Shown: in pieces, positions 28,705-38,137 of the stretch | Layout of the letters: the number at the start of each line of letters is the position of its first letter | How positions within the stretch are numbered: position 1 is the stretch's first letter | Assembly: GCA_028345095.1 (NCBI GenBank) | Contig: JAOMCQ010000001.1 | Location: 62,001 to 126,000, forward strand | Reading direction: 5' to 3' | DNA from: Candidatus Nitrosopelagicus sp. | GTDB taxonomy: Archaea; Thermoproteota; Nitrososphaeria; Nitrososphaerales; Nitrosopumilaceae | DNA length: 64,000 nt | Notes under the pieces: model-generated | Told to the model about the DNA's origin: nothing | Database searches by the model: none | Seen by the model: the letters and a program-made list of their open reading frames with translations, nothing else | Program-made: the position numbers and the translations under genes

Positions 28705-31179
28705 ATGAAAAAATTAATCTATACAATTTTCTTTGTATTTGTTTCTACCACCTTATTTACAAACATTGTATATGCTGAAGATGAAAATACTGAACCAGAA
28801 ATTGTAGTACCTAATGTAGTTATTGACTTTGATGATGACAAGTATTGGTATGGATTGGAATCTGGCAATACATCATATTGGAAAATTGAAGATGGGGTTG
28901 GAAAATTCTCTCTCACTCCTGGAACACTTTCCCCTGGAGAAAGACAGCTAGAATCTGCATCAGTTGATCTAGAAAAACTTCTAGGAGAAAAAATTGGTGA
29001 AGATTGGGTATTAAGATATAAAATAACATTTGATGAGTTTGAACAAGGAAGTGATTCTTCTTGGTCACAACTTTTGATTGGTTTGTTCTCAAAACCAAGT
29101 TCAGGAACTCGTTCAGACATCACACATGGTGATGCAACCCAGTGGGGTTTGGGTACAGGGTTCATGACTGGTGTAGATATGACTCGTACCATGTTAATGT
29201 ATGATTTGGGATTCTATCTGCAATGGCATTCAGAACCTAACAAGGGTGAATTTGAAAGTGAAAAAACACTTGCTGGAGATAACAAAACTCTTTGGGTTGA
29301 ATATAGAAAGATGAAAAATTTTCTAACTGTTAGTATCTTTGACAATGAAAGTTTTGAACGAGAAACACTAATTGAAAGACAATATACTGAAGGATGGGCA
29401 AATGTAGATGAATTACGTTACCTTAGAATTTTCCCTATAATTGAAACAAACACTTCTGATGGAATAATTACTGGTACGATAGATAACATTGAATTTTATA
29501 ACAACAAACGATGGGTCATCAAAAATTTTGATGAAGAAGAACTTGAGAAAATGAAAACATTTGAAGAACGTTTACACGAATTATTTGATAAACAAAACAA
29601 ACTTAATGTTGATGCAGAAAAAAAACGTCTAGAACAACTTAAAAGAGAAAAAATTCCTAATTGGCTGAAATTCCCTGCAGGTCTATGGACTGATTCCACT
29701 TTAACTGATAAGGAATTTTATCAAATCATTGAATATCTTATCAAAGATGATGTTCTTGCAATTCCTTTATCTGATTATTCATCATTTGATGGTACATTCA
29801 AACCACAAACAATCAAAATACCTACAGATCCTGAATGTATGATATGTGTTGAAACTGAATTGATAACATTACGTTGGGAACTACCTGATGATCTAAAACT
29901 CAAAGGATCGAATTCACAAATTTTTGTACTAAGTCCTGATCAAAAAACTACCAGATTAATAACTGCAAGCCTTGATTATATGACGTATGAAATCACAAGC
30001 GAATTCCTTCCTGGAATTTACAAAATTGATGTCATTTACGCAAATGAAAAATTTCAAGCACCCTCATTACTTCTAACTAATGATGTTATACCAAAATTAC
30101 CATTCTGGATAAAACAAGATACTAAAGATTGGGTAGATGAAAAAGTGAGTACTGAAAAATTCAAAGACATATTACAATTTTTATTAAAACAAAAATTCAT
30201 TGATATTGAACCCTCTAATTACATCACACCAGAATTCATACCTTCTCCAACTGATAAACAAATTCTACTAACTTATTTCCCAACTGACTTAGAAATAAAA
30301 GAATTTTCACCACATACTTGGAAATATTTTGATAGTCATACTAGAGGAATCTTTCAATATAGGGCTGCAGAATCATTATCGATACAAACGTCTGTTGGAA
30401 AAATTTTGTATGATAATTCCCGCCACTATGATCCGATCTACAACGAAAATCAAGTTCCTTACATTCTGATGGAATTATATAAGTACGAATCAAATGAGGA
30501 TGCACGTACATTCGTTGATCAATATCCACGTATCTACAATGCATTTTTTGAACAATCAGATATGAGTGGAACTTCAGATGAAACTGGTGACTGCATGTAC
30601 AACAATGAAAAAAATTTCACTAGCGCTAGTCAAGATGAGATACACATGATAATTTGCATTTATGATGATCTGGCAATATTAATTACTGTATACGAAGATT
30701 ATACGAGCGTTGATTCGTCTTTAGTTTTTCATGTTGCAGATTCATTTTTTGAAAAAATACATAATGAGTCTGTACTTAAATTAGAAGAAATACTAAAACA
30801 AAATTTCTTTGAGACAATTCCTGAAACACAAAATGAGAGTTCAAGGCAACAATCTTCACAATCCGAACAACCAAGACCTCCTGATCAAATAGATCCTGAA
30901 TTATCTGGATCTAAAGTTGGAATACAAAATTTCTCTTGTATAAAAGATGATTTTGGGTTTGTTGAGATTTTTGGAGAATTCTCAAACGATGAAAAATTCT
31001 ATGAACGTATAGTGTTTAGTGTAATTCTAAAATCATACGATGGAACTAAATTGGCTCAAGGTGATTCTGAAATACTAAATGTTCATCCATATGAAATTCG
31101 AAAGTTTGATGGATACGTTGCATTGGATGAGCCTTTTTACGAGTGTAATGCCATAATAAATTGGGACAAATCTGATTAG
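28705..31179 (+). CDS. Secreted protein with concanavalin-like N-terminus and divergent PxWxK repeats
   Basis: Signal peptide; IPNWLKFPAGLWTDSTLTDKEFYQIIEYLIKDDVLAIP and LPFWIKQDTKDWVDEKVSTEKFKDILQFLLKQKFIDI. Confidence 0.65.
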   Translation: MKKLIYTIFFVFVSTTLFTNIVYAEDENTEPEIVVPNVVIDFDDDKYWYGLESGNTSYWKIEDGVGKFSLTPGTLSPGERQLESASVDLEKLLGEKIGEDWVLRYKITFDEFEQGSDSSWSQLLIGLFSKPSSGTRSDITHGDATQWGLGTGFMTGVDMTRTMLMYDLGFYLQWHSEPNKGEFESEKTLAGDNKTLWVEYRKMKNFLTVSIFDNESFERETLIERQYTEGWANVDELRYLRIFPIIETNTSDGIITGTIDNIEFYNNKRWVIKNFDEEELEKMKTFEERLHELFDKQNKLNVDAEKKRLEQLKREKIPNWLKFPAGLWTDSTLTDKEFYQIIEYLIKDDVLAIPLSDYSSFDGTFKPQTIKIPTDPECMICVETELITLRWELPDDLKLKGSNSQIFVLSPDQKTTRLITASLDYMTYEITSEFLPGIYKIDVIYANEKFQAPSLLLTNDVIPKLPFWIKQDTKDWVDEKVSTEKFKDILQFLLKQKFIDIEPSNYITPEFIPSPTDKQILLTYFPTDLEIKEFSPHTWKYFDSHTRGIFQYRAAESLSIQTSVGKILYDNSRHYDPIYNENQVPYILMELYKYESNEDARTFVDQYPRIYNAFFEQSDMSGTSDETGDCMYNNEKNFTSASQDEIHMIICIYDDLAILITVYEDYTSVDSSLVFHVADSFFEKIHNESVLKLEEILKQNFFETIPETQNESSRQQSSQSEQPRPPDQIDPELSGSKVGIQNFSCIKDDFGFVEIFGEFSNDEKFYERIVFSVILKSYDGTKLAQGDSEILNVHPYEIRKFDGYVALDEPFYECNAIINWDKSD

Positions 31180-31254
31180 TTTATTCTAAACTTGTACTAA
31201 TACGTTAATCAAATTATCTGGTCGTTTATAATATTAGACAAGAAGAAAATTTTC

Positions 31255-33021
31255 ATGCAAATACGAAAGTATGCAATACTCGGTTTATTCGCAGCAATTT
31301 TACTTTCTGTTCCTAGCTCAGATCTTGCTAATGCAGAATCTATACCAAGTTGGATTAAAACTAATGCAGCATGGTGGGGAGAAGGAAAAATTGATCAGCA
31401 ATCGTTTATCCAAGGAATTGAATTCTTGGTAAATGTAGGAATTATCTCAGTTCCTCCACAACAAGTTTCTAGTGAAAGTTCAGAGTCTGTTCCAGACTGG
31501 ATTAAAAACACTGCAACATGGTGGGCAACTGACGCAATCTCTGATGCAGAATTTTTGAAAGCAGTAGAGTTTCTAGTTGCAGAAAGTATAATTTCTGTCC
31601 AAGTTGATGCACTAAAAGAAACAATGCCAAGTCCTTTGAATGGTGAGACTTTCATCTTAGCAAAATCTCCTGAAGGAACAAACTTTGATTCTGTTGAATT
31701 AGACTATTATGACGAAGATGATTACGAATTCGCAAAAAGATCTGGTGACGGAATGGCATATCCTAGTGTAGTAATTGATGAACCACGAAGTGCAGTACAT
31801 GTTACATATGCTGACACTGTAAATGGTGTAACTAACATTTACTTTACATCAACTTCTGATAATGGAAATTCTTGGAGTACTCCAACGATTGTAAATGAAC
31901 CTGATATAGCAAGTCGACCTCACATGGCCGGCGGTGCAATTTTGCAAGTAGGACCTAATGGTGAAATTTATGCATTGTATGGTCACTCCATCAAAGACAA
32001 GAAAGTTATGGATGAAGGATTTGGACATGGTTATACATACACAATCCTTGCCCGTTCTGATGATGGTGGTCAAACATGGCCTGTACATACAATCATTGGT
32101 GATCCAAATACACACTATCATGATGCAGCAAACGGAATGATGCACTCAAAAACATTTGAAAGTATTTCTGTTCGTGAAGATGGAAGAGTCTATGTCGCAT
32201 GGCTAGACTCTAAAGGAAAACAAAATGATGCATACATACCTGGTCAGGTACGTATGGCACACTCTGACAATGGCGGAGAATTATTCTCAAAATCTGTCGT
32301 TGTAAAAAACAAAGTTTGCCCATGCTGTGCAACTGATATCTGTTCAAAAACAACTGGTGAAACATTTGTTCAATACAGAAATATAATTGGAAACTATGGT
32401 GAACCAAATTATCGTGATATTGTTGTCTCAAAATCGGATGATCACGGAATGATCTGGCAACCTCCAACTCTTGTTGGTGATGATGGATACGAGACAAATG
32501 GATGCGCACACACAGTTTCATCAATGGCATTAGATAGTAATGGCTACTTGCATGCAGCATGGTATACTGGTGGTCGTTCTGACGCAGAAGGACCTGGTCT
32601 TTACTATGCAGTAAGCAAAGATGATGCTGAAACCTGGTCTTATCCAACCAAAGTATTCGGTGAAACATTCTTCCCTCCAGCACACATCAAAATCACTATT
32701 GGCTTAGATGATGTCCCGCGACTAGCTTGGGCTGATAGAACTGTAACTGGCGGTGAAGTATACACTGCCGCAATTGATCCAAAAACCAATGCACTTCAAG
32801 GATTGCAAAAAGTTGGTACTGGTGATAATGCTTGGATTAGTTCATTAGGTGGAATTACCGCAATGACTTGGAATAGCTCTAGTGTCTGGGTTGATACTGA
32901 TAACTTAGACGAAGATGGGGTCTACGAAGAGTGGAAAGATGGTATGTACACTGGCGGCAACGTTAAGGACAAACAGACTAAAGGTGAAATCTTTGTTAGA
33001 ATCTGGGATGACCGTCTCTAG
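31255..33021 (+). CDS. Secreted sialidase/BNR-repeat-like beta-propeller with two PxWIKxNAxWW repeats
   Basis: IPSWIKTNAAWWGEGKIDQQSFIQGIEFLVNVGIISVP; SDNGNSWSTP, SDDGGQTWPV, SDDHGMIWQPP, SKDDAETWSYP (Asp-box motifs). Confidence 0.85.
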   Translation: MQIRKYAILGLFAAILLSVPSSDLANAESIPSWIKTNAAWWGEGKIDQQSFIQGIEFLVNVGIISVPPQQVSSESSESVPDWIKNTATWWATDAISDAEFLKAVEFLVAESIISVQVDALKETMPSPLNGETFILAKSPEGTNFDSVELDYYDEDDYEFAKRSGDGMAYPSVVIDEPRSAVHVTYADTVNGVTNIYFTSTSDNGNSWSTPTIVNEPDIASRPHMAGGAILQVGPNGEIYALYGHSIKDKKVMDEGFGHGYTYTILARSDDGGQTWPVHTIIGDPNTHYHDAANGMMHSKTFESISVREDGRVYVAWLDSKGKQNDAYIPGQVRMAHSDNGGELFSKSVVVKNKVCPCCATDICSKTTGETFVQYRNIIGNYGEPNYRDIVVSKSDDHGMIWQPPTLVGDDGYETNGCAHTVSSMALDSNGYLHAAWYTGGRSDAEGPGLYYAVSKDDAETWSYPTKVFGETFFPPAHIKITIGLDDVPRLAWADRTVTGGEVYTAAIDPKTNALQGLQKVGTGDNAWISSLGGITAMTWNSSSVWVDTDNLDEDGVYEEWKDGMYTGGNVKDKQTKGEIFVRIWDDRL

Positions 33022-34408
33022 GAAAATCCTTTTTCTCACTTTTTCTATTATACTATTCACGTCTAGTGTAAGCACAGTTTATGCACAAGAATCTTCAAAA
33101 ACATATCCCAACTTTTACGCATTTGATTATGATGGCGATGTAATGCGAATCTCTGATCTTGAAAGTCAGGTTGTTTTGTTGAATGTTTGGGCAACATGGT
33201 GTTTTGAATGTCTAGAAGAAATGCCGTATCTCAATGAATTAAATAAAGAATATTCTCCAATGGGTCTTAAAACAATCAGTCTTAGTATAGACACACATTC
33301 ACCAGATTTTGTAAAATCCTTTTCTGATGATATGGATATGACAACTGAGATGTGGTATGATCCACAAAATAATGCATCACGTGAATTTAGAATGATGGGT
33401 CCACCAATCACTTTGCTTCTCAACGGAAATGGAGAATTAATTCATGAATGGAAAGGTCCAATTTTTGAAGGTACTGATGTAGAACTGAGAATTGAAAGTG
33501 CATTAGGTATAACATCTACAGAAGAATCACAACAACAAATTGAAGAATTTGAATTATCACAAATGGATCAAATCAGTATTGGTGTAGCCTTTGCTGCAGG
33601 TTTGCTGAGTTTTCTATCTCCTTGTGTTTTACCATTAATCCCTGCATATGCCACATTTATCACCGGAATGAGTCTAAAGGATTTATCAAATATACAAAGT
33701 TCTGGTGGAAAACAACTTTCAAGAAGCGATGAAATAACAGAATCTGCTGATGGTCATGAAGAAATTATCGGTCAAACTAGTTCAAAATTTAGAATACAAA
33801 CAATGGTTTTATCAAAAGGATTACTATTTGTTTTAGGATTCTCAATAATCTTTGTAATCTTAGGTTCTGCTGTATCTTATGCAGGTACAATGTTTGATGA
33901 AGCCTCTTTATGGATTGAAAGAATTGGTGGAATAGTTCTAATCGCTTTTGGACTACATTTGATTGGAATTTTAAAATTAAATAAATTGAACATGCAAAAA
34001 TCTATCAATTTCCAAAATCGTTCTACAAAAAATATTGGATCATTATTTGTAGGAATGGCATTCGGTGCAGGTTGGACTCCTTGTATTGGTCCCATACTTG
34101 CTGGAATTCTAACAATGGCTGCTGCAAGTTCAAGCTGGGAGGCTGGTACTTCTCTTCTCATTGCATATTCTGCAGGTCTTGCAATTCCCTTTATCCTCTC
34201 TGCATTGGCAATAGACCGCTTCATGTCCTTCTTTAAGAGAATAAAGCGTTGGATTGGTTGGATTGAAAGAGGTAGTGGAATTTTACTAATTGGAATTGGT
34301 GGTCTATTACTTACAGGTTCATTGTCTGCTCTTGCATCTTACTTTCCAAATACAGAGATTAATTTGGATTCACTTTTGCATCCAATGTCCACAATAAAGC
34401 ATTCTTAG
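33008..34408 (+). CDS. TlpA-like thioredoxin fused to CcdA/DsbD-type transmembrane domain
   Basis: LLNVWATWCFECLEEMPYLNELNKEY plus LLSFLSPCVLPLIPAYATFITGM and GMAFGAGWTPCIGPILAGIL; starts 14 bp inside the upstream gene. Confidence 0.9.
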   Translation: MTVSRKILFLTFSIILFTSSVSTVYAQESSKTYPNFYAFDYDGDVMRISDLESQVVLLNVWATWCFECLEEMPYLNELNKEYSPMGLKTISLSIDTHSPDFVKSFSDDMDMTTEMWYDPQNNASREFRMMGPPITLLLNGNGELIHEWKGPIFEGTDVELRIESALGITSTEESQQQIEEFELSQMDQISIGVAFAAGLLSFLSPCVLPLIPAYATFITGMSLKDLSNIQSSGGKQLSRSDEITESADGHEEIIGQTSSKFRIQTMVLSKGLLFVLGFSIIFVILGSAVSYAGTMFDEASLWIERIGGIVLIAFGLHLIGILKLNKLNMQKSINFQNRSTKNIGSLFVGMAFGAGWTPCIGPILAGILTMAAASSSWEAGTSLLIAYSAGLAIPFILSALAIDRFMSFFKRIKRWIGWIERGSGILLIGIGGLLLTGSLSALASYFPNTEINLDSLLHPMSTIKHS

Positions 34409-35034
34409 TTATAACACATATTTTGTAATTTAATTGATTGTGATTTTTCAATACTCTCGAGCTGTAATCTCTTGATATCATCTACTCCCAGAATCCTGTT
34501 CATCAATTCGTATTTTTGATCTTTAAATTCTTCTTCACTAATTCCATTGAAAAATTCAATTTTCCCTGTCATCATTGAATTTTGCATACTTTCTTTGGGA
34601 ATTCCATAAAAGATGTATGCTACAAATTTTCCTTCGTCTAATTTGTCTACTGGAATTGAAAATACAAATGAATCATCCTGAAGAATATGAACTCCATCTG
34701 TCATCACCATACCATAATCCGTTGGAAAGGGATTTTCTTGATATACCCACATTATGGCTGGATAACCTTTTGAAATTCCTAGATTCACGGCTTTACCATC
34801 CTCAAAATTCACATTACCTGAAATTAAAATATCATTTGAATCTTCTAACTGATTATTAATTTCTACAATCTCGTTAAGTGTTATGGTTTCATTACATGAA
34901 AAAAGATGTTTAAACGATTCAGGAATTTCACGTTCTTCGGCTAAACTTATTCCTGTTAGCGCAGGGATTATTCCAAGAGAAATAATCAACAATAGGATAA
35001 ATGATCGATAAAACACATTTTTTCTTTCCATCAC
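34405..35034 (-). CDS. Secreted hypothetical protein
   Basis: N-terminal hydrophobic signal IIPALTGISLAEE; 209 aa. Confidence 0.65.
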   Translation of the reverse strand: MMERKNVFYRSFILLLIISLGIIPALTGISLAEEREIPESFKHLFSCNETITLNEIVEINNQLEDSNDILISGNVNFEDGKAVNLGISKGYPAIMWVYQENPFPTDYGMVMTDGVHILQDDSFVFSIPVDKLDEGKFVAYIFYGIPKESMQNSMMTGKIEFFNGISEEEFKDQKYELMNRILGVDDIKRLQLESIEKSQSIKLQNMCYN

Positions 35035-35064
35035 ACAAAAAGAGATTTTTGAAGATATAAGCTA

Positions 35065-35397
35065 GTGAAATCTCTTCGTCTAGTGCCAAGTCAATGGATT
35101 TACACTATTCTAATATTCATGACATGGTTTTTTACAAAATACTTGTTAAACATACAAAATCCTACTTGGTTTTTCATTGGAATAATTCTATTAATTTTAG
35201 GTTCGTTTATTGTTATTTTTGATTATCCACAAATCCAGTATTTTGAAAATATGGACTTTGAGATGTATGCAACACTGGAATCTGAACAAAAAGATATTCA
35301 CAATCGATTGATAATTGAATTTTCAGTTGGAATTGTTATTCTACTAGCGGGTGGCGCATTGTTTGCCATGTCTTTTTTTAGAAATTCTAAAAAATAA
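35065..35397 (+). CDS. Small membrane protein
   Basis: Three hydrophobic segments; GTG start. Confidence 0.65.
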   Translation: MKSLRLVPSQWIYTILIFMTWFFTKYLLNIQNPTWFFIGIILLILGSFIVIFDYPQIQYFENMDFEMYATLESEQKDIHNRLIIEFSVGIVILLAGGALFAMSFFRNSKK

Positions 35398-36228
35398 TCA
35401 AAGTGGTTTTGAAATTTTTAACTCAAACTCAGGAACAAGTCCTTTTTCTTTTGCCATTTTGAACATCAATTTCACAGCCTTTTCTCCAGGTTCGCCCATA
35501 TCCACTGTAACCTCATTGACATACATTAGAACAAATTTCTCAATTAACTCTCGTGATTTACCTCTACTATACTTCATTGCGTAATCAAGTGCATCTGGTA
35601 TGTTATCTCTTGCAAATTTAATGGATTCCTGCAAGTATTTATCAAATTTATGAATTAATTCTTCACCTAGTTTTTCACTCATCACATTAACCCCCAATGG
35701 AACTGGTAGTCCCTCTGATTCTTTGTGCCACCATTCGCCTACATCAAGAATTTTCTGTATTCCCTCTTGCTCAAATGATAATTGTGTTTCATGAATGACT
35801 AGTCCAACATCTACCTCCCCACTTCTAACAGCCTCTGGAATATCACTAAAGTTCATTTCAACATAATCGAATTTACCAATCATTAACTCTAACAATAAAT
35901 ACGCTGATGTCATTTTTCCTGGAATTGCAATCTTTGATTTTTTTATCTCGTTTAGGGTCATTGGCTTTGTTGCAGTTACAATTGGTCCATATCCAATTCC
36001 AAAACTTCCACCACTTCGTAGCATTACATAATTTGGAATATATGCGCAGGCATGTACTGACACTGCAGTAACATCCAGTTCTGGATTTTTTGCTTTTTGA
36101 TTTAACTTCTCAATATCTTCTATAACATGTGTTACTGAAAAATCATTAGATTTCACTTTGTCAGTAAACATTGCATAAAACATGAATGCATCGTCTGAAT
36201 CGGGTGTATGTCCTACAGATATTTCCAC
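35398..36228 (-). CDS. mqnD: 1,4-dihydroxy-6-naphthoate synthase-like protein (MqnD)
   Basis: ISVGHTPDSDDAFMFYAM, VSVHACAYIPNYVMLRSGGSFGIGYGPIVTA, VGLVIHETQLSFEQEG, LPVPLGVNV. Confidence 0.88.
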   Translation of the reverse strand: MEISVGHTPDSDDAFMFYAMFTDKVKSNDFSVTHVIEDIEKLNQKAKNPELDVTAVSVHACAYIPNYVMLRSGGSFGIGYGPIVTATKPMTLNEIKKSKIAIPGKMTSAYLLLELMIGKFDYVEMNFSDIPEAVRSGEVDVGLVIHETQLSFEQEGIQKILDVGEWWHKESEGLPVPLGVNVMSEKLGEELIHKFDKYLQESIKFARDNIPDALDYAMKYSRGKSRELIEKFVLMYVNEVTVDMGEPGEKAVKLMFKMAKEKGLVPEFELKISKPL

Positions 36229-36243
36229 ATCTTAGAACATGAA

Positions 36244-36279
36244 TTTGGTAATAATAACCAAAGTCTTTGGTATATATTA
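36244..36279 (+). promoter_or_regulatory. Putative promoter/operator of the Cys-rich microprotein
   Basis: TTTGGT-aataata-ACCAAA-gtc-TTTGGT followed by tatatatta in the divergent spacer with mqnD. Confidence 0.4.
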
Positions 36280-36308
36280 ATAAGTAAAATAATCCTCTAT
36301 ATTCAAGT

Positions 36309-36428
36309 ATGATATGCGCAAATTGTGAAAACCATAAACACTTTGAATGTATTGACTGTCAGAATAATCATACAACCGAGCTTTGTAGCTGTGATTGCCA
36401 TTTGACTGAACATGAACATAAAAACTGA
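36309..36428 (+). CDS. Cys/His-rich microprotein, not in ORF track
   Basis: Hand translation: MICANCENHKHFECIDCQNNHTTELCSCDCHLTEHEHKN*; 7 Cys in 39 aa; TATA-like tatatatta about 35 nt upstream. Confidence 0.65.
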   Translation: MICANCENHKHFECIDCQNNHTTELCSCDCHLTEHEHKN

Positions 36429-36602
36429 CTTAAATTATTATTCCCTACTAGAAATACTCTATTAAATTTTTTCTGGACTTATTCAAGTTACATTACAATT
36501 CTTTGTTTTAAGAATTTAAACTCAAAGTTTAGATTTAATTCTTGGAACAAGGATGTATCATCAGCAATTAGTATTTCAATGGATATACTACTTTTTTTTC
36601 TA

Positions 36603-37622
36603 ATGACAACTAACAAACTTCGTCAAATGTATACTGTTGCATCAGTTACATTCCTTTCAGGTATATTGTTAACATCAACAATAATGATGATGATTCCTTC
36701 TGCAGAAGCATATGATCCACAACCACAAATATGGTTTGGTTCAAAAAATACCAAGGATTTAGGAAAATTCTTGAAGTATGAAAAGTATGATGGTTATGGT
36801 TGGCACACAAAAGTCAATGTAATGATCTATGCTCCCGGATGGAATACTGATTCAGGAAAGTACGACACAATTGGAACATCTGAAGATGAACCAATAGGAA
36901 TGATTGTTCGTAATAATACTGAAGGTGAATCTGGTGCAGTACGAAGCCTAAGTCCATGTGGATTTACAGAAACAGGTCCAGATACAGGATTGTTTTATGG
37001 AAGAGTAAAACTTTCTGGTACTGACTTAGATGTAAATGGTGATGGTAAAGAAGAAAAAAAGTTTGGTGGTTCAGCTTGTTCTAACATAGCAATAGGTAGC
37101 TCTAAACACCCACATAGAGAAGCAGCAAAGCTTGAAACAACTCAAGCTGGAGCTTTAACTGTTTGGTGGAAATACAACGATAGCTTCAATGGAAATGAAG
37201 TTGTATCAAGAACTGCACATTACAGCATGTCTGAAGCTAAAATAGAATTTAGTCAAGAATACTATGAACACGATGACCGTATCTTAATCAAAGTAACCGA
37301 CAAAGATTTGAAGGGAACTCCAAAAGATAAGGCAACTGTTATGACTCGTGTGTATTCTGATTCTGATTCAGCAGGAGTTACAATAGAATTTGATAAAAAA
37401 CTAAATCCTGCAATTCTTTATCTGACCACTGAGAACGAATCTAACGGTCGAGTTCTATATGCACAACCAGGTGACACAATTTATGCCGAATACGATGATT
37501 ATTTGATGCCTCCTGTAGATGCAGATGGCAGAACATATTCTATAGGTAATTGTCACAGTAGTACACAATGTGATCCAAGTGATCATAAAACGATTCTAGC
37601 TATTGCAAAAATTCTCCGCTAG
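36603..37622 (+). CDS. Secreted surface protein, paralogous to the 25041-27236 product
   Basis: Shared LTVWWKYNDSFNGNEVVSRTAHYSMSEAKIEF, VMTRVYSDSDSAGVTIEF, LYAQPGDTIYAEYDDYLMPP; start trimmed from 36579. Confidence 0.75.
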   Translation: MTTNKLRQMYTVASVTFLSGILLTSTIMMMIPSAEAYDPQPQIWFGSKNTKDLGKFLKYEKYDGYGWHTKVNVMIYAPGWNTDSGKYDTIGTSEDEPIGMIVRNNTEGESGAVRSLSPCGFTETGPDTGLFYGRVKLSGTDLDVNGDGKEEKKFGGSACSNIAIGSSKHPHREAAKLETTQAGALTVWWKYNDSFNGNEVVSRTAHYSMSEAKIEFSQEYYEHDDRILIKVTDKDLKGTPKDKATVMTRVYSDSDSAGVTIEFDKKLNPAILYLTTENESNGRVLYAQPGDTIYAEYDDYLMPPVDADGRTYSIGNCHSSTQCDPSDHKTILAIAKILR

Positions 37623-37642
37623 TCTCTTTTTTTATTTTTTTA
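37623..37642 (+). terminator. T-rich putative archaeal terminator
   Basis: tctctttttttatttttttt tract directly after the surface protein stop codon. Confidence 0.35.
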
Positions 37643-37726
37643 AAATTATTCTATTTCAATTGCTTTAATTTTAATTTAAAATGCCTATTACGATTCACAT
37701 ATTAATTCTAAAAATAATTTTTTTCC

Positions 37727-38137
37727 ATGGAAGATGACCCTCACTCTGATGAAGAAATTTTAGAAATTTTAAAAATGAAAAAAGTCGCTGTTGTGGGAAT
37801 GTCAAAAAATCCAGATAAGGCAGCACACTATGTCCCAAAATATTTACATCAACATGGATATGATATTACTCCTGTTAATCCAAATGCTGAGATTATACTG
37901 AAAAAAGAGTGCTATGATGAGATTACAGATGTACCTGGTGAGATTGATATTGTAGATGTTTTCAGACCCTCAGATCAGGTAATGTCAATAATCAAAGAAG
38001 CGATAAAGAAAAAACCCAAAGTTATCTGGCTTCAAGAGGGTATACACAATGAAGAGGCAGAGAAACTTGCATGCGATGCTGGAATTGATGTTGTATACAA
38101 TAGATGTATGTTAGCAGAACATAGACGGTTAGTATAA
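37727..38137 (+). CDS. CoA-binding domain protein (YccU-like)
   Basis: KKVAVVGMSKNPDKAAHYVPKYLHQHGYDITPVNPNAE...VDVFRPSDQV...VIWLQEGIHNEEA...NRCMLAEHRRL. Confidence 0.93.
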   Translation: MEDDPHSDEEILEILKMKKVAVVGMSKNPDKAAHYVPKYLHQHGYDITPVNPNAEIILKKECYDEITDVPGEIDIVDVFRPSDQVMSIIKEAIKKKPKVIWLQEGIHNEEAEKLACDAGIDVVYNRCMLAEHRRLV

